Positions 10,986 to 21,991 of a DNA stretch of 64,000 bases are shown here, piece by piece; the stretch's first letter is position 1; every line of letters begins with the position of its first letter. A program made the position numbers and the translations under genes. The DNA comes from Vandiemenella viatica (Eukaryota; Arthropoda; Insecta; Orthoptera; Morabidae). Location: contig CM061914.1 of the NCBI GenBank assembly GCA_031002005.1, positions 191,784,685-191,848,684 on the forward strand, written 5' to 3'. A model generated the notes under the pieces. That model had not been told where the DNA came from and did no database searches. It saw only the letters and a list, made by a program, of their open reading frames with translations.

Positions 10986-13735
10986 CTCTTCCACTGCCAT
11001 TTCTATTCTTCTATATATTATCGTGGTCGGTAATTTCGAAGTATGCGATCTTAGATTTACAGTGGCATAATTCTTACATTTGTCAGCTTGTGATTATTCG
11101 GAATTGTGAAGAACATCCATACACAAAGTTATTCCCGAACATTCTGAAGACGTTTCTCCTTGTAACGTCACGGTCAGTGTGATTAGCGCTGCTCAATAAT
11201 ACCTACTGCAATGATAATGTGGTGGTTTACATTCCTGTCATTTACAAACGCAGCAAAATACTTCTCTCTGCAAGATACTAGGGACAGATTCGGAACGACG
11301 GTGCAGATAAGATGAGGGAAATAAGTTGCCGTAGCAATGCGTTTATGAGTTCTTTCTCTCCCCATTCCGTTGGGGAATTAAATGCTCTGAATGGATATTA
11401 GTTTTGTTGTAGAGCGCCTTCCATCACTTACAATTTCTGTTAGTTTCAAAGTTAATATTTAATTCAGTTCTCTCGTTTCGTGTTGGTGTTTTTCACCTAA
11501 AGGACTCGAAATCATTGATTCTTCACTTTTTTCATCGACTCTCTTCATTTTTCTCGTATACCTTGTGGCTGGCGTGGTTTTGAGTGCAGACTTCATCTTT
11601 TGCATCCATAACTTTCTTCCCGTGGTTACTAATCAAATGCATGTATTTTACTTAACCACTGACAATTTAATATATCAGACTGTCTCTCAACTTAAAAAGA
11701 AAATATTCTAGTTTTAATTTAATCGTGTTCTTTGGTTACTTCCAACAGCAATGACTACGTTTTATGTCATCTTTTACATTTAAGATGGCTTTTAAAGTTT
11801 GCAGCGATTACGTATTTATAAGTTATTCTATGTTATACAAGCATAATTACATGTTTTCCTCGAGGTTTTGTTTCATTCGGCTTTTGTTTTGGTATGTTGG
11901 TCGCTAGGAAAGATATGGATGGGTCGTGATATTGAACTCAATCATCGTAAATTCCATTTACAGACCGTGCAACCTCAGAAGGAAGTCCGAAATAGATGTT
12001 ATCTGTGAAGTTTCGGCTGATGTTGGCGAAAAATTGAAAAATAACTAATGAACTGAATCAAAAGTTATTACAAGGACAAAGAACTCTTTATGCACCTTTC
12101 GATTGTTAGACGTTTCCTATAAAATAAGTTAAAGAAGAAATTCGACCGTGTTTCGAAGAGAAGAAAAGCTATTTTCCGCAGACAACCATAAAGCGTTACA
12201 TAAAGAAGAGGCACCAAGCAGAAACAACCCACAACGAAGAAAAATAACAGACGTTCGGCCACTGATTGCAGGCTAATTTTGTCTTTTGTGCTTCCTTGTT
12301 CTTTTTATCTGTATGTAGAACTATACCTGAAATTATTTCTCTTTATGTTTCTTCAAGAATAGCTACAGAGTCTATAGTCAATGTAATATGCACTGAATCA
12401 CACATTTATTACAGCACTTCTATCACACGTTGCACCGAACTCAACATATCTTTTACAAGAATATATTTTCCTTGGCAGCAGCCATTACTATTTAAACACA
12501 AATCAACTTACACACATTTAAAGCAAAACTATTTACATAATACTTTCGCTACTAACAATTTAATCAGCATTGTTCATGTTTCTTTCTCCCTTCACATCAT
12601 CATCTTTAATGATGCGTCCATCATAAAACCATTATTCTCATAGGAATCCATTAATCTTAAACTATTATTGTCATTACAACTTCTTCATCTACCAAAAACT
12701 GTCTTTGGTTTCTTATTGGCCGGATTTTATCTGCGCTACCAAAGATATTCCCATATAAACAATTAGCTCATATTATTCGTAAATTTTATAACAGATTATA
12801 ATAATGATCGAATTTAATTCGAAGCTGGCGTGACACATGTCCTTAATAGCTTGTATTAGTGTGCAGATGAGTAGGGTCGTCACCCACAGCCCTGGTTTAG
12901 CAACGCAGGTCACAATGCCATATGGGACGTGGTGGCGGTCACCGTCATGGAGGAAGGAATTGACGCAAGGGACCTTTACCACGCATTGGAGTGAAGCCGG
13001 GTCGAGAGAAGTGGGGGTGTGCAGGCCGCCATATTGGTCGGCCGTAGAAACACGGGGAATAGGCACAAACGTTTCAAGGTAATCATACGACAACCGTGGC
13101 ACCGCAATTTGATTATAGATTATTATGTAACTCAACGATACAAATAAAAAATGAAGGATAATTTTTTAATATATCCTGCTTAGTTCTCGAGATATACTGT
13201 CTAAAAAGTAAAGTGTTTTGAGTTGAAATTCATAAGAAAAATTTACCCAAAGTCAAATTTGATGATAGATTCTTATGTCAAACGACAACACAAATCGAAA
13301 GTAAATAATAAATAAATTTCGATATCTCGCTTAGTTTTCTAGGTATGCTGTCGCCAAAAGCCAGAAGCTTACATACCGATGCACGATACACGTTGTGTCA
13401 CTAATATGGTGCTTATGAAATTACTAACAACTAATAATAAATAAATTGTTTTTTCCTACTGGTATAAGCTACATTGGAACCTAACCACTTTTTCATAAAT
13501 ACTGCCGCTACAAAACCAAACTATGTAAAAACACCTAAACACATGAAATGCATTGCGAACTACATTTCGGGTAACAACAACGTTTGCTTCATCACCTTTC
13601 GTAGTTATCACCGCACAAATTATCACAATTAATTTCATCATACAATTTCATTGAAAACTGAAACCCGAACTAAAGCGTGCAGAATACCATATTCAATGTA
13701 TCGACATTTAAACTTGAGCCGCTTAAATAAGACTT
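10986..13735. other. Unassigned sequence
   Basis: Nearly 3 kb with no repeat or gene that I can name. Candidate frames are at 12266-12643 (plus, 125 codons) and 12773-13135 (minus, 120 codons). The latter overlaps a GC-richer block at about 12830-13105, unlike the AT-rich flanks, which may be an old gene fragment or repeat. Neither frame has a motif I recognise. Confidence 0.3.
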
Positions 13736-13748
13736 CCAACACTTGGTA

Positions 13749-13776
13749 GGGCGAGCGAAGCGAGCCCTTATACTAG
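13749..13776 (+). other. Possible Helitron 3' terminus (hairpin then CTAG)
   Basis: GGGCGAGCGAAGCGAGCCC (13749-13767), an imperfect hairpin, is followed five bases later by CTAG (13773-13776). Helitrons end in a subterminal hairpin and CTRR, but here the next base is A rather than the usual T and the spacing is short. It may be the end of an element lying to the left. Confidence 0.3.
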
Positions 13777-13971
13777 AAGACGATTTGTGCACACTTTGTG
13801 GTACACTTTTTGAAAAAACTGCTGCACCTAAATACGTGAAATCGAACATACTGATTCAAAGTCAATTTTAGATGTGCCATCAGTCATTATTTTGTAAAAA
13901 AAACACAAATAAATATATATATTGTTTACTATTTCTATTCATTCATGCTGAGAGAAACCAAAGGCGATCGC

Positions 13972-14033
13972 GTCACGTGACCACGTCATGTGGTCTCAAC
14001 ACGAGACGCAGTCACGTGACCGCGTCACGTGGT
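13972..14033. repeat. Duplicated CACGTG-rich palindromic block
   Basis: Two related units (13972-13994 and 14011-14033) each read TCACGTGACC, then CGTCAYGTGG. Three perfect CACGTG palindromes lie at 13974, 14013 and 14026. Between the units GTCTC and GAGAC form a small hairpin. The block may be a binding-site cluster or a structural part of a transposon end. Confidence 0.6.
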
Positions 14034-14959
14034 TTGTGTTAGTATATTTTTGCTTCTAGTGTGTCCATTAAGAGGGACGCATTATGAAAACGCTGTTGGC
14101 ATTTATGCAATAACTTACCACTGAACTTGAAGTGCAGCCATTTGTTTACAGCAACGATAAGATATTCAAATAAATTGTTCACTAAAAGTGTAGTTTGTGA
14201 TTCCGATGTTGACCTGAGAACTTACGCTCCAGAAAGAGAGATAATAATTTATTTTTGTATTAAATATGATCTATGGTTGTTGAATGTTCTATGTAAATAC
14301 ATCTGTGATTTGTGAAATTTTAGATGCGACAGTTTTGTAATTATATAAAGAAATTCGACTCCCACATTTAAATCAATTATTTAAATACCTATAGAATTAT
14401 AATGACTTACGATTCAATGTTTAATGAAAATAAAATATAAAAGGAATGTACACCTAATCGGTAAGCTTCAAACTTTAATCGAAAATAACGTTATCACAAA
14501 CTGAAGTATTGAGAGAATCTGAACTCCAGAAAGAGAGATATTAATTTTTTTAGTAAATATTCATCTGCATTATTGCTAAGAAATGTGTGTATGTGGTGAT
14601 CCTACGACACAATTTGAAGATTAATCTGTAAATAACTCGATGAGACTTCTAGATATAGAATGCAAAAAATCAGTTTCAGATATAGTTTCTTGTGCTTTTG
14701 GTGATGTTTCTGGTCCAGGATGTATTTCAACCTAACAACAACCAATTTGAAGAAAATAAAACACCTAAAGTGAATTTCCACCATGTTGATATAATGGTTT
14801 GGTGATTTTTTTCTAGTCCAGGCCGGATCTCAGCATAATCTCCTCTCTTTTGAGATATGGTTCTCGAGAATTAAGCTATATATCAAAAAAAAAAAAATAT
14901 TCTTTATTTTCGATTTGTTCGCCGACTTCTATAAGAAGAAATCTAAGTCCTTCTGATCA

Positions 14960-15502
14960 AATTCCACGAGTGATAATGGTTCGTTTTGAAAATTATTTTC
15001 ATTTAACTTATCAAAATAGCGTTTGTAATTTTCATTACAATTAGCTTTTGCAATAACAATTCATAGAGCTCAAGGATTAACATCGGATAAAGTTGTAGTA
15101 GATATTGGAGACAAAGAAACTTCTGTAGGTTTAACGTATGTTGCGTTATCGAGAGTAAAAACTTTAGAAAGCCTAGCATTAAACGAGATTTTCTTATGAC
15201 CGAATTAGCAATATTAAAAATTCAAATATATTAAAAAGCAGGAAACAGGAAGAAACTCGAATGAGAAATTTTGTATTTGATTAAAACCAAATTAAATAAA
15301 TTGATTTTTTTAAATATTTAAGGATTGTGACTTATTACGAATGTGCATAATTATTTTTTGTCAATAAATTAAAAACATGTTTTTTGGTTCGTGAAGGTTA
15401 AATCTTAAAATTCTTACGATTATTTATTAATTTCTTTAGTTGTATATAATACTTCTTACAGCAAAACCGAGCGAGTCAACACAAAGCCGTGCTTTTAGCT
15501 AG
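14960..15502 (+). mobile_element. Decayed Helitron, helicase end and 3' terminus
   Basis: The right part of a Helitron. The plus strand carries the end of its Rep/PIF1-like helicase and then about 300 bases leading to a canonical 3' terminus. AAAGC-CGT-GCTTT (15483-15495) forms a subterminal hairpin, followed by CTAG (15499-15502) and a flanking T. The 5' TC end was not found; the element may begin anywhere from about 13777. Confidence 0.6.
14961..15199 (+). pseudogene. Helitron PIF1-like helicase, C-terminal relic
   Basis: Two reading-frame pieces of the superfamily 1 helicase that unwinds DNA during rolling-circle transposition. The first, about 14961-15020, reads IPRVIMVRFENY, the conserved LPxxVxVKFDNY block. 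After a frameshift the frame from 15038 reads LAFAITIHRAQGLT (motif V), then VVVDIG and GLTYVALSRVKTLESL (motif VI, including the arginine finger), and ends at TGA 15197-15199. The block between PRVIMVRFENY and LAFAITI is shortened and scrambled. Clearly inactive. The motif order matches Helitron helicases; a cellular PIF1 gene is less likely given the Helitron-type terminus 300 bases downstream. Confidence 0.75.
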
Positions 15503-16415
15503 TTTATAATAAGGCTAGCCTTTTATGTGCAAAGTAGTAACATATGCTGACCATCTACACTACATCAACAAATATTTGAGAACGAGATCATCCTATCGAG
15601 TCAATGAATGAATTCATAGTAATAAGCCCTACTTTGGCAGTTACCTATCAAACACTTTAGGAACAATAATTACAATGTGACTTAACTAATGAAACATTAT
15701 TCCAGCTTTTTCTCCTATCTGATTTGTTTGTGCAACGGTATACAACACAAGCTGCTATCATGAAAAACTTTGAAATATTAGAAAATGTAATATTCACAGC
15801 AGCAAACAGTGAAATGTTTTGGGAAATCTATTATGGCCGCCGGGCATGCGCAGAGTGAGCCGAAGTTTTACAGGAGGCCTCACAGATTTAGCGGTATTTC
15901 CCTCCACCCTGTTCCTTCCTCCATGGTCACGGTATGACCCGCTCAGCTCCGCGGGCTCATTTGCAGTTTGTTAGGCCAGCGGGAGGGGTGGGAGCTGTCA
16001 GAACCACTGTGCGTTATGGACACTCCACGACGTGATCGGACGAAGCACTGGTCTCAACCAGACTGCTGCGTTCCAGAAAGTGACTGAGCAATACAGATCC
16101 ATTTTCTAGTTAATTCACTTTAACTCCTTACAAAGAAAAAAACCGATACTACAAGAAACAGTTTTTACACGTAGTTGCGTGCTATAATCGAGGAGCAGAG
16201 GTTGACAGGGACTTAAGCGAATTATTTATTACATTATTCACTAAAAGGAAATAGGTAAAAATCAATTCACTGTATCCCATTGCAACTATTTTGACTCAAT
16301 ATCGTGCAACAGTGAAGACAAATGGCTTTAGCGGTACAATGCCTTGGGAAAAACTCAGAGATGTGTGTCTAGAAACCCTGAAGACGCCAATGTAAGTTGT
16401 AAAGAATCAGTAAAT
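15503..16415. other. Unassigned; includes GC-richer block with a 21-base match elsewhere
   Basis: AT-rich flanks around a GC-richer block (about 15835-16085). The block contains CTCATTTGCAGTTTGTTAGG plus C (15956-15976), repeated exactly at 19331-19351. No gene recognised. Confidence 0.3.
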
Positions 16416-16862
16416 GGTTTTTTTTTTTTTTTTTTTTTTGCTGTCGTCAGTCTTTCGACTGGTTTGATGCAATCTCCATCCCTATCATCTGCTAACCTCT
16501 TCATCTCTACATACCCCTTACAACCCACGTCCTTAATTATCTGCTTCATATATTCTAATCTCTGTCTTCCTCTACAGTTCTTACATTCGACTGTTCCCTC
16601 CACCAGAAAATTAACCAGTCCAACACGTCTCAAAATATAACCTTCTTTCTGTAAGCTTCTTCCACAAACTTCTTTCCTCACCCATCATTTGCAAAACTCG
16701 TTCATTTCTTACTTTTTCAGACCACTTAATTTTCAGCAGTACATTTCAAATGCTTCAGTTTTCTTTCTTTCAGGTATTCCTAAAGTCCATGTTTCGCTAC
16801 CATAAAGTGCTGTGCCCCATACGCAGAGTTTTAAAAAGTTCTTTCTAATTCATAGATCAATA
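16416..16862 (-). mobile_element. RTE-like LINE, 3' end with poly-A
   Basis: The plus-strand T-run at about 16420-16439 is the poly-A tail of a minus-strand LINE. The minus frame encodes VNFLVEGTVECKNCRGRQRL, then EYMKQIIKDVGCKGYVEMKR, the C-terminal block seen in four other copies here. Further upstream, to about 16862, it gives broken matches to the region before that block. It is 5'-truncated and frameshifted. Confidence 0.75.
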
Positions 16863-17635
16863 TTTGATGAGAGGTGAAACGCTTACGGCATTAAAGCATA
16901 CAACAACAACAGTTACATGGCGTTACTTTTATAATTTAATATTTTGACATAAATAATAATTAAAATATATGACATAATAATAAATACTCAAATTCCATGA
17001 GTGAAAAAGGGTCCATCAGGAAATGAAACGGTGTGGAATTAAGGCGGAATACATGGAAGGAAAAGATGTAAAATTGGAAACGTAAACGACTCGTCTGAAG
17101 AAAACCCAATCAAAAGGAGGAGGCTATTTTCGGAAGAAGAAAAAGCAAGATTGAACCAGAGACTGAACGGGCTGTGGCGACGGAGGAAGGAAACTCAGAA
17201 CAGGAAATGAAGTTGGGTAACCGTAGTCTATAGACGGCTGGAAAAAAAAGAACAATATTACAAAATACTTAACGAGCTAGACACTACGGCCATGATATAC
17301 TCACTTTTTGTTCAGACGTTTCAGCCGTAGTCAACGATCTTCTTTTGCGGTCAAGTCACCTGTATGGTCTACTAGGGGCTGATGTTTTATCTGTCTGCTT
17401 TCAAGCTCGTAGTGTAGAGCAGACGCTGCTGGAGCCTTGACGCCAGAAGAAGACCACAGACTAGGGTAAAAACATCGCGAAGAAATACGCAATACATCAC
17501 AGATATCTTTCAATGTTTTTGAGATTATTATGAAAATTCACAAAATCTGCAAACCAAACCAATAATTTAATTTACTCAGACAAAAGGTAGAGTGAAACAG
17601 AGCCTTCAGTCACCTGAATGCAAATTTATTGCATT
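16863..17635. other. Unassigned sequence
   Basis: No recognised gene or repeat. Purine-rich on the plus strand around 17030-17260. A 60-codon minus frame (17331-17513) has no motif I know. Confidence 0.3.
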
Positions 17636-17680
17636 ACACAATACATTTCGGACCCCGTAGATCCATCGTCAGGTGTCTAT
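17636..17680 (-). ncRNA. Hammerhead-ribozyme-like motif
   Basis: Read on the minus strand: stem I strand ACAC, CTGACGA (17672-17666), one extra T, stem II GGATC-TACGG-GGTCC, GAAA, a minimal stem III (TGTA) and then ATT followed by GTGT, which pairs with the upstream ACAC. All hammerhead core positions except the extra base are met. It lies next to a long hairpin at 17690-17826. Confidence 0.45.
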
Positions 17681-17689
17681 TGCATTTAC

Positions 17690-17826
17690 ATTGGTTTTAA
17701 AATTACTCCTTGAGCGAGATTCGTGTCTAGTAAAGTTTATTCCTGTGCTGAAAAAACGATTTTCAGCACAGGAACAAACTTTGCTAGGAACGAATCACGC
17801 TTAAAACAAAATTTAAAACTAATGTC
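17690..17826. repeat. Inverted repeat (foldback), arms about 65 bases
   Basis: The left arm (17690-17756) and right arm (17760-17826) are complementary with a 3-base loop. The inner part is strongest (TTCCTGTGCTGAAAA pairs with TTTTCAGCACAGGAA), the outer part weaker. Confidence 0.75.
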
Positions 17827-18220
17827 GTAGTTTGTTAAACCTTCGATGTAAGGTAAGGAACGAAGTAAAATTTGGTACATTACTTAAAATTTGTAAGCAA
17901 CATCTACAACGAAAATCTGAGTCATTTAAAGTTATTAGGAATTTCAGATTCGGAAATTATGAGGTGTAGATACAGTGAGATTTGCCAATTTTAGACTTTT
18001 CTTATGATTTATCGGGAAAACTGCACCTGCATTCAGACGTTTATCTTTCTACAACTACACGAAGTATCTTAGAGCTTTGATGATCACCAGTGAATGAGTG
18101 AATGACTGTAAGACAAAACCGTTAAATAAGAATATGAGTAACTTCAAAATTAAGAACAGTAAAGAAACAAAATTAATTGTGTTAGCTTTTATCTATACCT
18201 AATGGTAATTTGAGACATGT

Positions 18221-18289
18221 TTAAATGCTTCAATTATTTGTCTTTCTGGTATTCCTAAAGTCCGTGCTTCGTATGATAGCAGAACACTT
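18221..18289 (-). mobile_element. RTE-like LINE, short fragment
   Basis: TTTCTGGTATTCCTAAAGTC and the following bases match the corresponding part of the RTE-like copies at 16.7 and 57.5 kb. Only about 70 bases remain. Confidence 0.5.
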
Positions 18290-18384
18290 AAAAATTCGTG
18301 GTACCAGTGGGGTTTGAATCTGGTACCGTGAGTATTCAGAGCCAGTGCCTTAACCACTGACCTACCAGACCACTCAGCATGTCA
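18290..18384 (-). repeat. tRNA-like sequence, probable SINE head
   Basis: Read on the minus strand: GGTAGGTCAGTGGTTAAGG (A-box-like), an anticodon-arm-like stretch, then AGATTCAAACCCC (B-box-like). This is the layout of a tRNA-derived pol III promoter. No clean cloverleaf was established, so it is not called a tRNA gene. Confidence 0.45.
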
Positions 18385-18927
18385 ATTACAAAACTTTGGT
18401 CAGACCATTGCTCGAATATGGTAGTGTAGTATGGGAACAACTTTTTGCGTATCCAGTACAGGAGTTGGCGAGGGTGCAAAGAAGGGCTGCTAGATTTGTC
18501 CCTGGAAATTACTGTAGAACACAATCAGTAACAGATGTAATAAAAAGACTGGAATGGGATTCATTGAAATCAGGAGGAGGGTGAAGAGGTTCATGGGAGT
18601 GTACAAGGCGTTTATTGGTGATGAGGGAGAGGGGGGGGAGATATTGGTGTAAGAATTAAAGTAATGCATGGAAGGGAAAAGAAGACCATGAACACACGAT
18701 TTCAGGCACAAGGGTGTGGGAAGATTTTCTTTCGTAGTTAAAGGGTTCGGGGACTAGAATAAGTTACAAAGAGAACTGATGAATAATTTACCAAAAATGA
18801 TGAAACAATTTAAACTTTAAATTTGTTGAAGGCAACAGTAGTTGGCACAGGAAAGGGGGGAAATGGGTGTGTAATGAAATTTAAACCGGAGTGTGTACTC
18901 CATCGCATTTACATTAAATTAAAATCA
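18385..18927 (+). mobile_element. CR1-like LINE (family A), 3' fragment
   Basis: Plus strand: MVRPLLEYGSVVWEQLFAYP, then QRRAARFVPGNYCRTQSVTD, the tail, the 3' UTR and the end CCATCGCATTTACATTAAAT. Several frameshifts. Confidence 0.8.
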
Positions 18928-19555
18928 TAGTATTCAATAAGAGATTACCAGTAAAACAGGCTACAGTTGGCTACTGGAGGTAGGTAATTACGACAACATA
19001 TTTAAAAAAGCAAAAAAAAGAAAACAAACAAAAACAAAAAAATAAACAAAACAAAAACAGAGGAAATCTTCAAGTTTTCATTGTTAGAATTTGGAGGGAA
19101 GAGTCCTCTACTGAAATCACGAGATTGATGGATTAAGGGAATAGAAAAGGGATAGAGCAATCAGATCGACGGTACTGCTAGAGGACTGAGGCTTGGTGAA
19201 GATGCCTGTCATTATCCTCTTCGCACTTGGTTCCTGCAAGTTTCGCGTATTGCTGCTCCCGGTTGTGTCTCCACTGTCTGTCCCCTCCCCTCGTGACGTC
19301 AGACTCAGCCACCCCTCCACCCCGCTGTCTCTCATTTGCAGTTTGTTAGGCGGGTGGACTGGACGCAGGGGGAGTCATTCCACCCTCACTCGACCGCACC
19401 ACATCAAGCGCTTCCAACGCACCCCTAACGCAAACAGCCAGTGTCTCCTGCCTCCCCTAAACGACTGTATACACTATACAAACAGTGCGTTGTTCCTTCT
19501 TATCTTCTAGCAGCTAAGATCGATAAAGCGAAAATAAAAAAAAGCAATCTTTTCG
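18928..19555. other. Unassigned; A-rich run and GC-richer block
   Basis: An A-rich low-complexity run at about 19003-19065, then a GC-richer stretch (19190-19470) sharing a 21-base word with the block at 15956. A 105-codon plus frame (19193-19510) has no recognisable motif. Confidence 0.3.
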
Positions 19556-19850
19556 AATGGAATACGATATAGATTTGGAAAAAAAGCTTTTGATAATGTT
19601 AGGTGGGACAAAATGTTCAAAATTTTAAAGTTTTAGGTCTAAAACATCGGGATAGAAGAAGCTTTATAATCTTCATAAGAATCAAGTAGCTATAATTAAA
19701 GTAGAAAGTTATGAGGGAGTTTAATCAGTTAAGAAGGGTGTGAGACAAGGTTGTAGTCTATCCCCGTTAATATTCAACTTGTATATAGAGGAAGCAATAA
19801 AGAAAGTGAAAAAAATTGAATGTGGTTTAAATGTTCAAAAGAAAAAATCA
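19556..19850 (+). mobile_element. RTE-like LINE, RT core fragment
   Basis: Plus-strand remnants of the reverse transcriptase: KAFDNVRWDKMFKILKF (motif A), then KKGVRQGCSLSPLIFNLYIE (motif B) and EAIKKVK. Stops separate the blocks. It belongs to the same broad LINE group as the 16.4, 48.8 and 57.1 kb copies. Confidence 0.7.
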
Positions 19851-20162
19851 GTATGTTAAACGTGTAACCAAATATTGTTCCCAAAATATTATCATAGAGG
19901 ATAAATGAGTGCATGATTTACTTTAAGCCAAAATTCTCCCTACTGCTCGAATTTCCAGCGACGTCATATCAAAGATAGCTCTGATAGGGCTAATCAGTGT
20001 ATTTTGATCCTTTTTGTTGCTCCGATGCTTGAATGAATTCTTTCTTCCCTCGTACTATTAGGGAAATAGCTGGTAAATTTGTTTAGGTTTGAGTTACTTC
20101 TTCGTGAAAATACCAAGGAAATGAAGAGAATGAATGTAAAATTATACCAAAAGGAAAGAGAT

Positions 20163-20285
20163 TGCGATAAGGAACAGGAAGAAGTTCTGCGGCCTTTAAG
20201 AGAACCATCCCGGCATTAGCCTGCAGTGATTTCGAGAAACCATGGAAAACCGAAATCAGGATGGCTTATTTCGGGGTCAAATCTC
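20163..20285 (-). mobile_element. tRNA-derived SINE fragment (type 2)
   Basis: Minus-strand SINE body: GAACCATCCCGGCATTAGCC, then GAAACCATGGAAAACCGAAA and ATCAGGATGGC. The tRNA head is lost. Confidence 0.6.
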
Positions 20286-20378
20286 ACACTGAAGATCATG
20301 GATCTTTGCACACACCAAAAAAAAAAAATCACAGGAGATTATCGCACTGATCGGTTCGCGACGCAATTGCCGCGTGGG

Positions 20379-20412
20379 CAGCTGAAGGGTCTCTAAAGAC
20401 CCTCCAGCTGCC
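20379..20412. repeat. Near-perfect short hairpin
   Basis: GCAGCTGAAGGGTCT and AGACCCTCCAGCTGC pair at 14 of 15 positions around a 4-base loop (CTAA). It lies between two SINE fragments. Nothing indicates a miRNA; the stem is too short. Confidence 0.7.
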
Positions 20413-20439
20413 GAACTTAAGTAAAGGGGAGGTAAGGGG

Positions 20440-20625
20440 GATGGAAGGTCGGCCTAGGCCTTAAAGAGGAACCATCCCAGCATTTGCCTGCAGGAACTGT
20501 GGGAAACCACGGAAAATCAATCACAGTCGGGATGGCCGGACGGGATGTAACCCCCCCCCCCCTCCCGAATGTTAGGTAGCAGGGCAATGTCCTAACTCGG
20601 TGTGATCGGGTGCTTCATAGCTTCA
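20440..20625 (-). mobile_element. tRNA-derived SINE (type 2), minus strand
   Basis: GAGGAACCATCCCAGCATTT, then GGGAAACCACGGAAAATC and GGATGGCCGGACGGGATGTA, then a C-run and a diverged head (GTCCTAACTCGGTGTGATCG). The same body plan as the commoner SINE, with different wording. Confidence 0.6.
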
Positions 20626-20901
20626 TCTACATGCAAGGCAGAATCCGCTACTACTGCGAGAAGTAACCTAGCTTTCGTTGACCGCGAATCTGTGTGCCTG
20701 CTTACATTAACTCGATTTACAGACAAACTAATGGCCAAATTTTGATGACGTTTTGAATAATGTATAGACCATTTACCTAAGGGTTAAACTGAGGTATGTT
20801 TCGCTTTGATGTGAAGTCAAAAACTGAGAAATTTAAGATAAAATTGTTCACAAATTAGTATGAAATGTTTCGTTTAACGCCGTTGACGCTAGAACTGCTT
20901 G

Positions 20902-21189
20902 AGGGCGTCCATTAATTACGTGAGATTTTTTTTTTTTTTTTTTGAAATCCGGATATCCCCCTTGTCGACGACCTCAATGGTTTTAGAGACCATTTCTTTA
21001 GCTCTCCAGTTTTCTAGGGCGGTTATCCTCCCCCTAACGTTAAGAATGGCGTCTTTTGTTGACCTTTTTTTTTTGCTCTACTATTCTTTACAGATTTTTT
21101 TAAAAAGGCTTCAGATTTCTGTCGGGCCCCCTCGGTGAGACTTCGCCGGACACTCCCGAATTCATCTCACGTAATTGACGGACGCTCCC
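20902..21189. mobile_element. MITE, GGGCGTCC/TTACGTGAG family, copy 1
   Basis: The left end AGGGCGTCCATTAATTACGT pairs with the right end ACGTAATTGACGGACGCTCC (TIRs of about 22 bases). TTG flanks both sides (20899-20901 and 21190-21192), a 3-base duplication. The interior has a T-run of about 18 at 20926-20943 and pyrimidine-rich strand bias. No transposase, so it is non-autonomous. A 3-base duplication is typical of PIF/Harbinger, but superfamily membership is inferred. Confidence 0.75.
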
Positions 21190-21194
21190 TTGTC

Positions 21195-21650
21195 GAATTT
21201 AGTTTCTTCTCGCAGTCAGAATGTTTATTGCGTTTCCAGCGTACGAGCGGCTCGTATTAGTATTTTCTGGCCGCTGGTGATGTGTTGTCAGGGAGACCAC
21301 GTGAGCAGCATGTAGTGAGGTCTTGGCTGCGTGCTGGTGCGGAGGTCAGCTGTTAATTAGCACCGCACCTGGCCAGATCCCGCGCTAACCGCGAGTTATG
21401 AACGGCCGGGATCTCCGCTAACCATGACGCACGGCGCGGCTCGCGCCCCGGCATTACTTTTAATTTGCTCCGAATTAGCCGACTTCCTCGCGCGCCAAAC
21501 ACTGAGCGGCAGCACCCGCCTCGGCGCTGTGTTGTCTCACCACCAGAGAGACGCCCCGTACTGAAACACACAGTGAAAAGACTCAGCATAACCAATACCC
21601 CCGTCCCTATATGTCACTCGTCACCGACTAAAAGCGCACAGGTAACATAA
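21195..21650. other. GC-rich, non-repetitive island
   Basis: GC-rich words mixed with GTTAATTAGC, TTTAATTTGC and GAATTAGCC homeodomain-like cores, between two MITEs of the same family. Open frames on both strands (21353-21595 minus, 21465-21650 plus) are not family-like. Candidate regulatory sequence or an undetected first exon. Confidence 0.35.
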
Positions 21651-21680
21651 GCGCACAAGGGTCAAATAACCCTCTACCTT

Positions 21681-21991
21681 GCGGACATCCATTAATTACG
21701 TGAGGTGAAATAAGGCGGGGGGGGGGGGGAAGTCCGGCGAAATCTCACCAGATCACACCAGATCTCACCAGGGGGGAGGGGGGGTCTACGGAAATCTCAC
21801 GTGAGATTTTGCGAAAAATTTGGGGACAGTAGAGCCAAAAAAAAGGTCTACAATTTGCGACAAAGTCGATTTTAGGAGGGTATTTCTCTCACCAGAGAGG
21901 GGGTGGGGGCGAGATCTCACGAAATCTCACCAGGGGGGGAGGGGGGTACAGAAATCCGGAAAAACACCTCACGTAATTTCTGGATGCCCCC
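21681..21991. mobile_element. MITE, GGGCGTCC/TTACGTGAG family, copy 2
   Basis: Ends GCGGACATCCATTAATTACG and CGTAATTTCTGGATGCCCCC are inverted repeats. CTT flanks both sides (21678-21680 and 21992-21994). The interior has repeated ATCTCACCAG words and long G-runs (11 or more). It is opposite in strand bias to copies 3 and 4. Confidence 0.8.

Noticed and set aside
13749..13767. Hairpin as a bacterial-style terminator
   Set aside because: The sequence is eukaryotic repeat DNA; the hairpin plus CTAG fits a Helitron end better.
16440..16465. CTGACGA in the RTE-like LINE 3' ends as hammerhead motifs
   Set aside because: CTGACGACAGC in the LINE tail is not followed by GAAA at the right distance; a T/A-run follows instead.
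20379..20412. Short hairpin as a miRNA precursor
   Set aside because: A 15-bp stem with a 4-base loop is too short, and it lies among SINE fragments.
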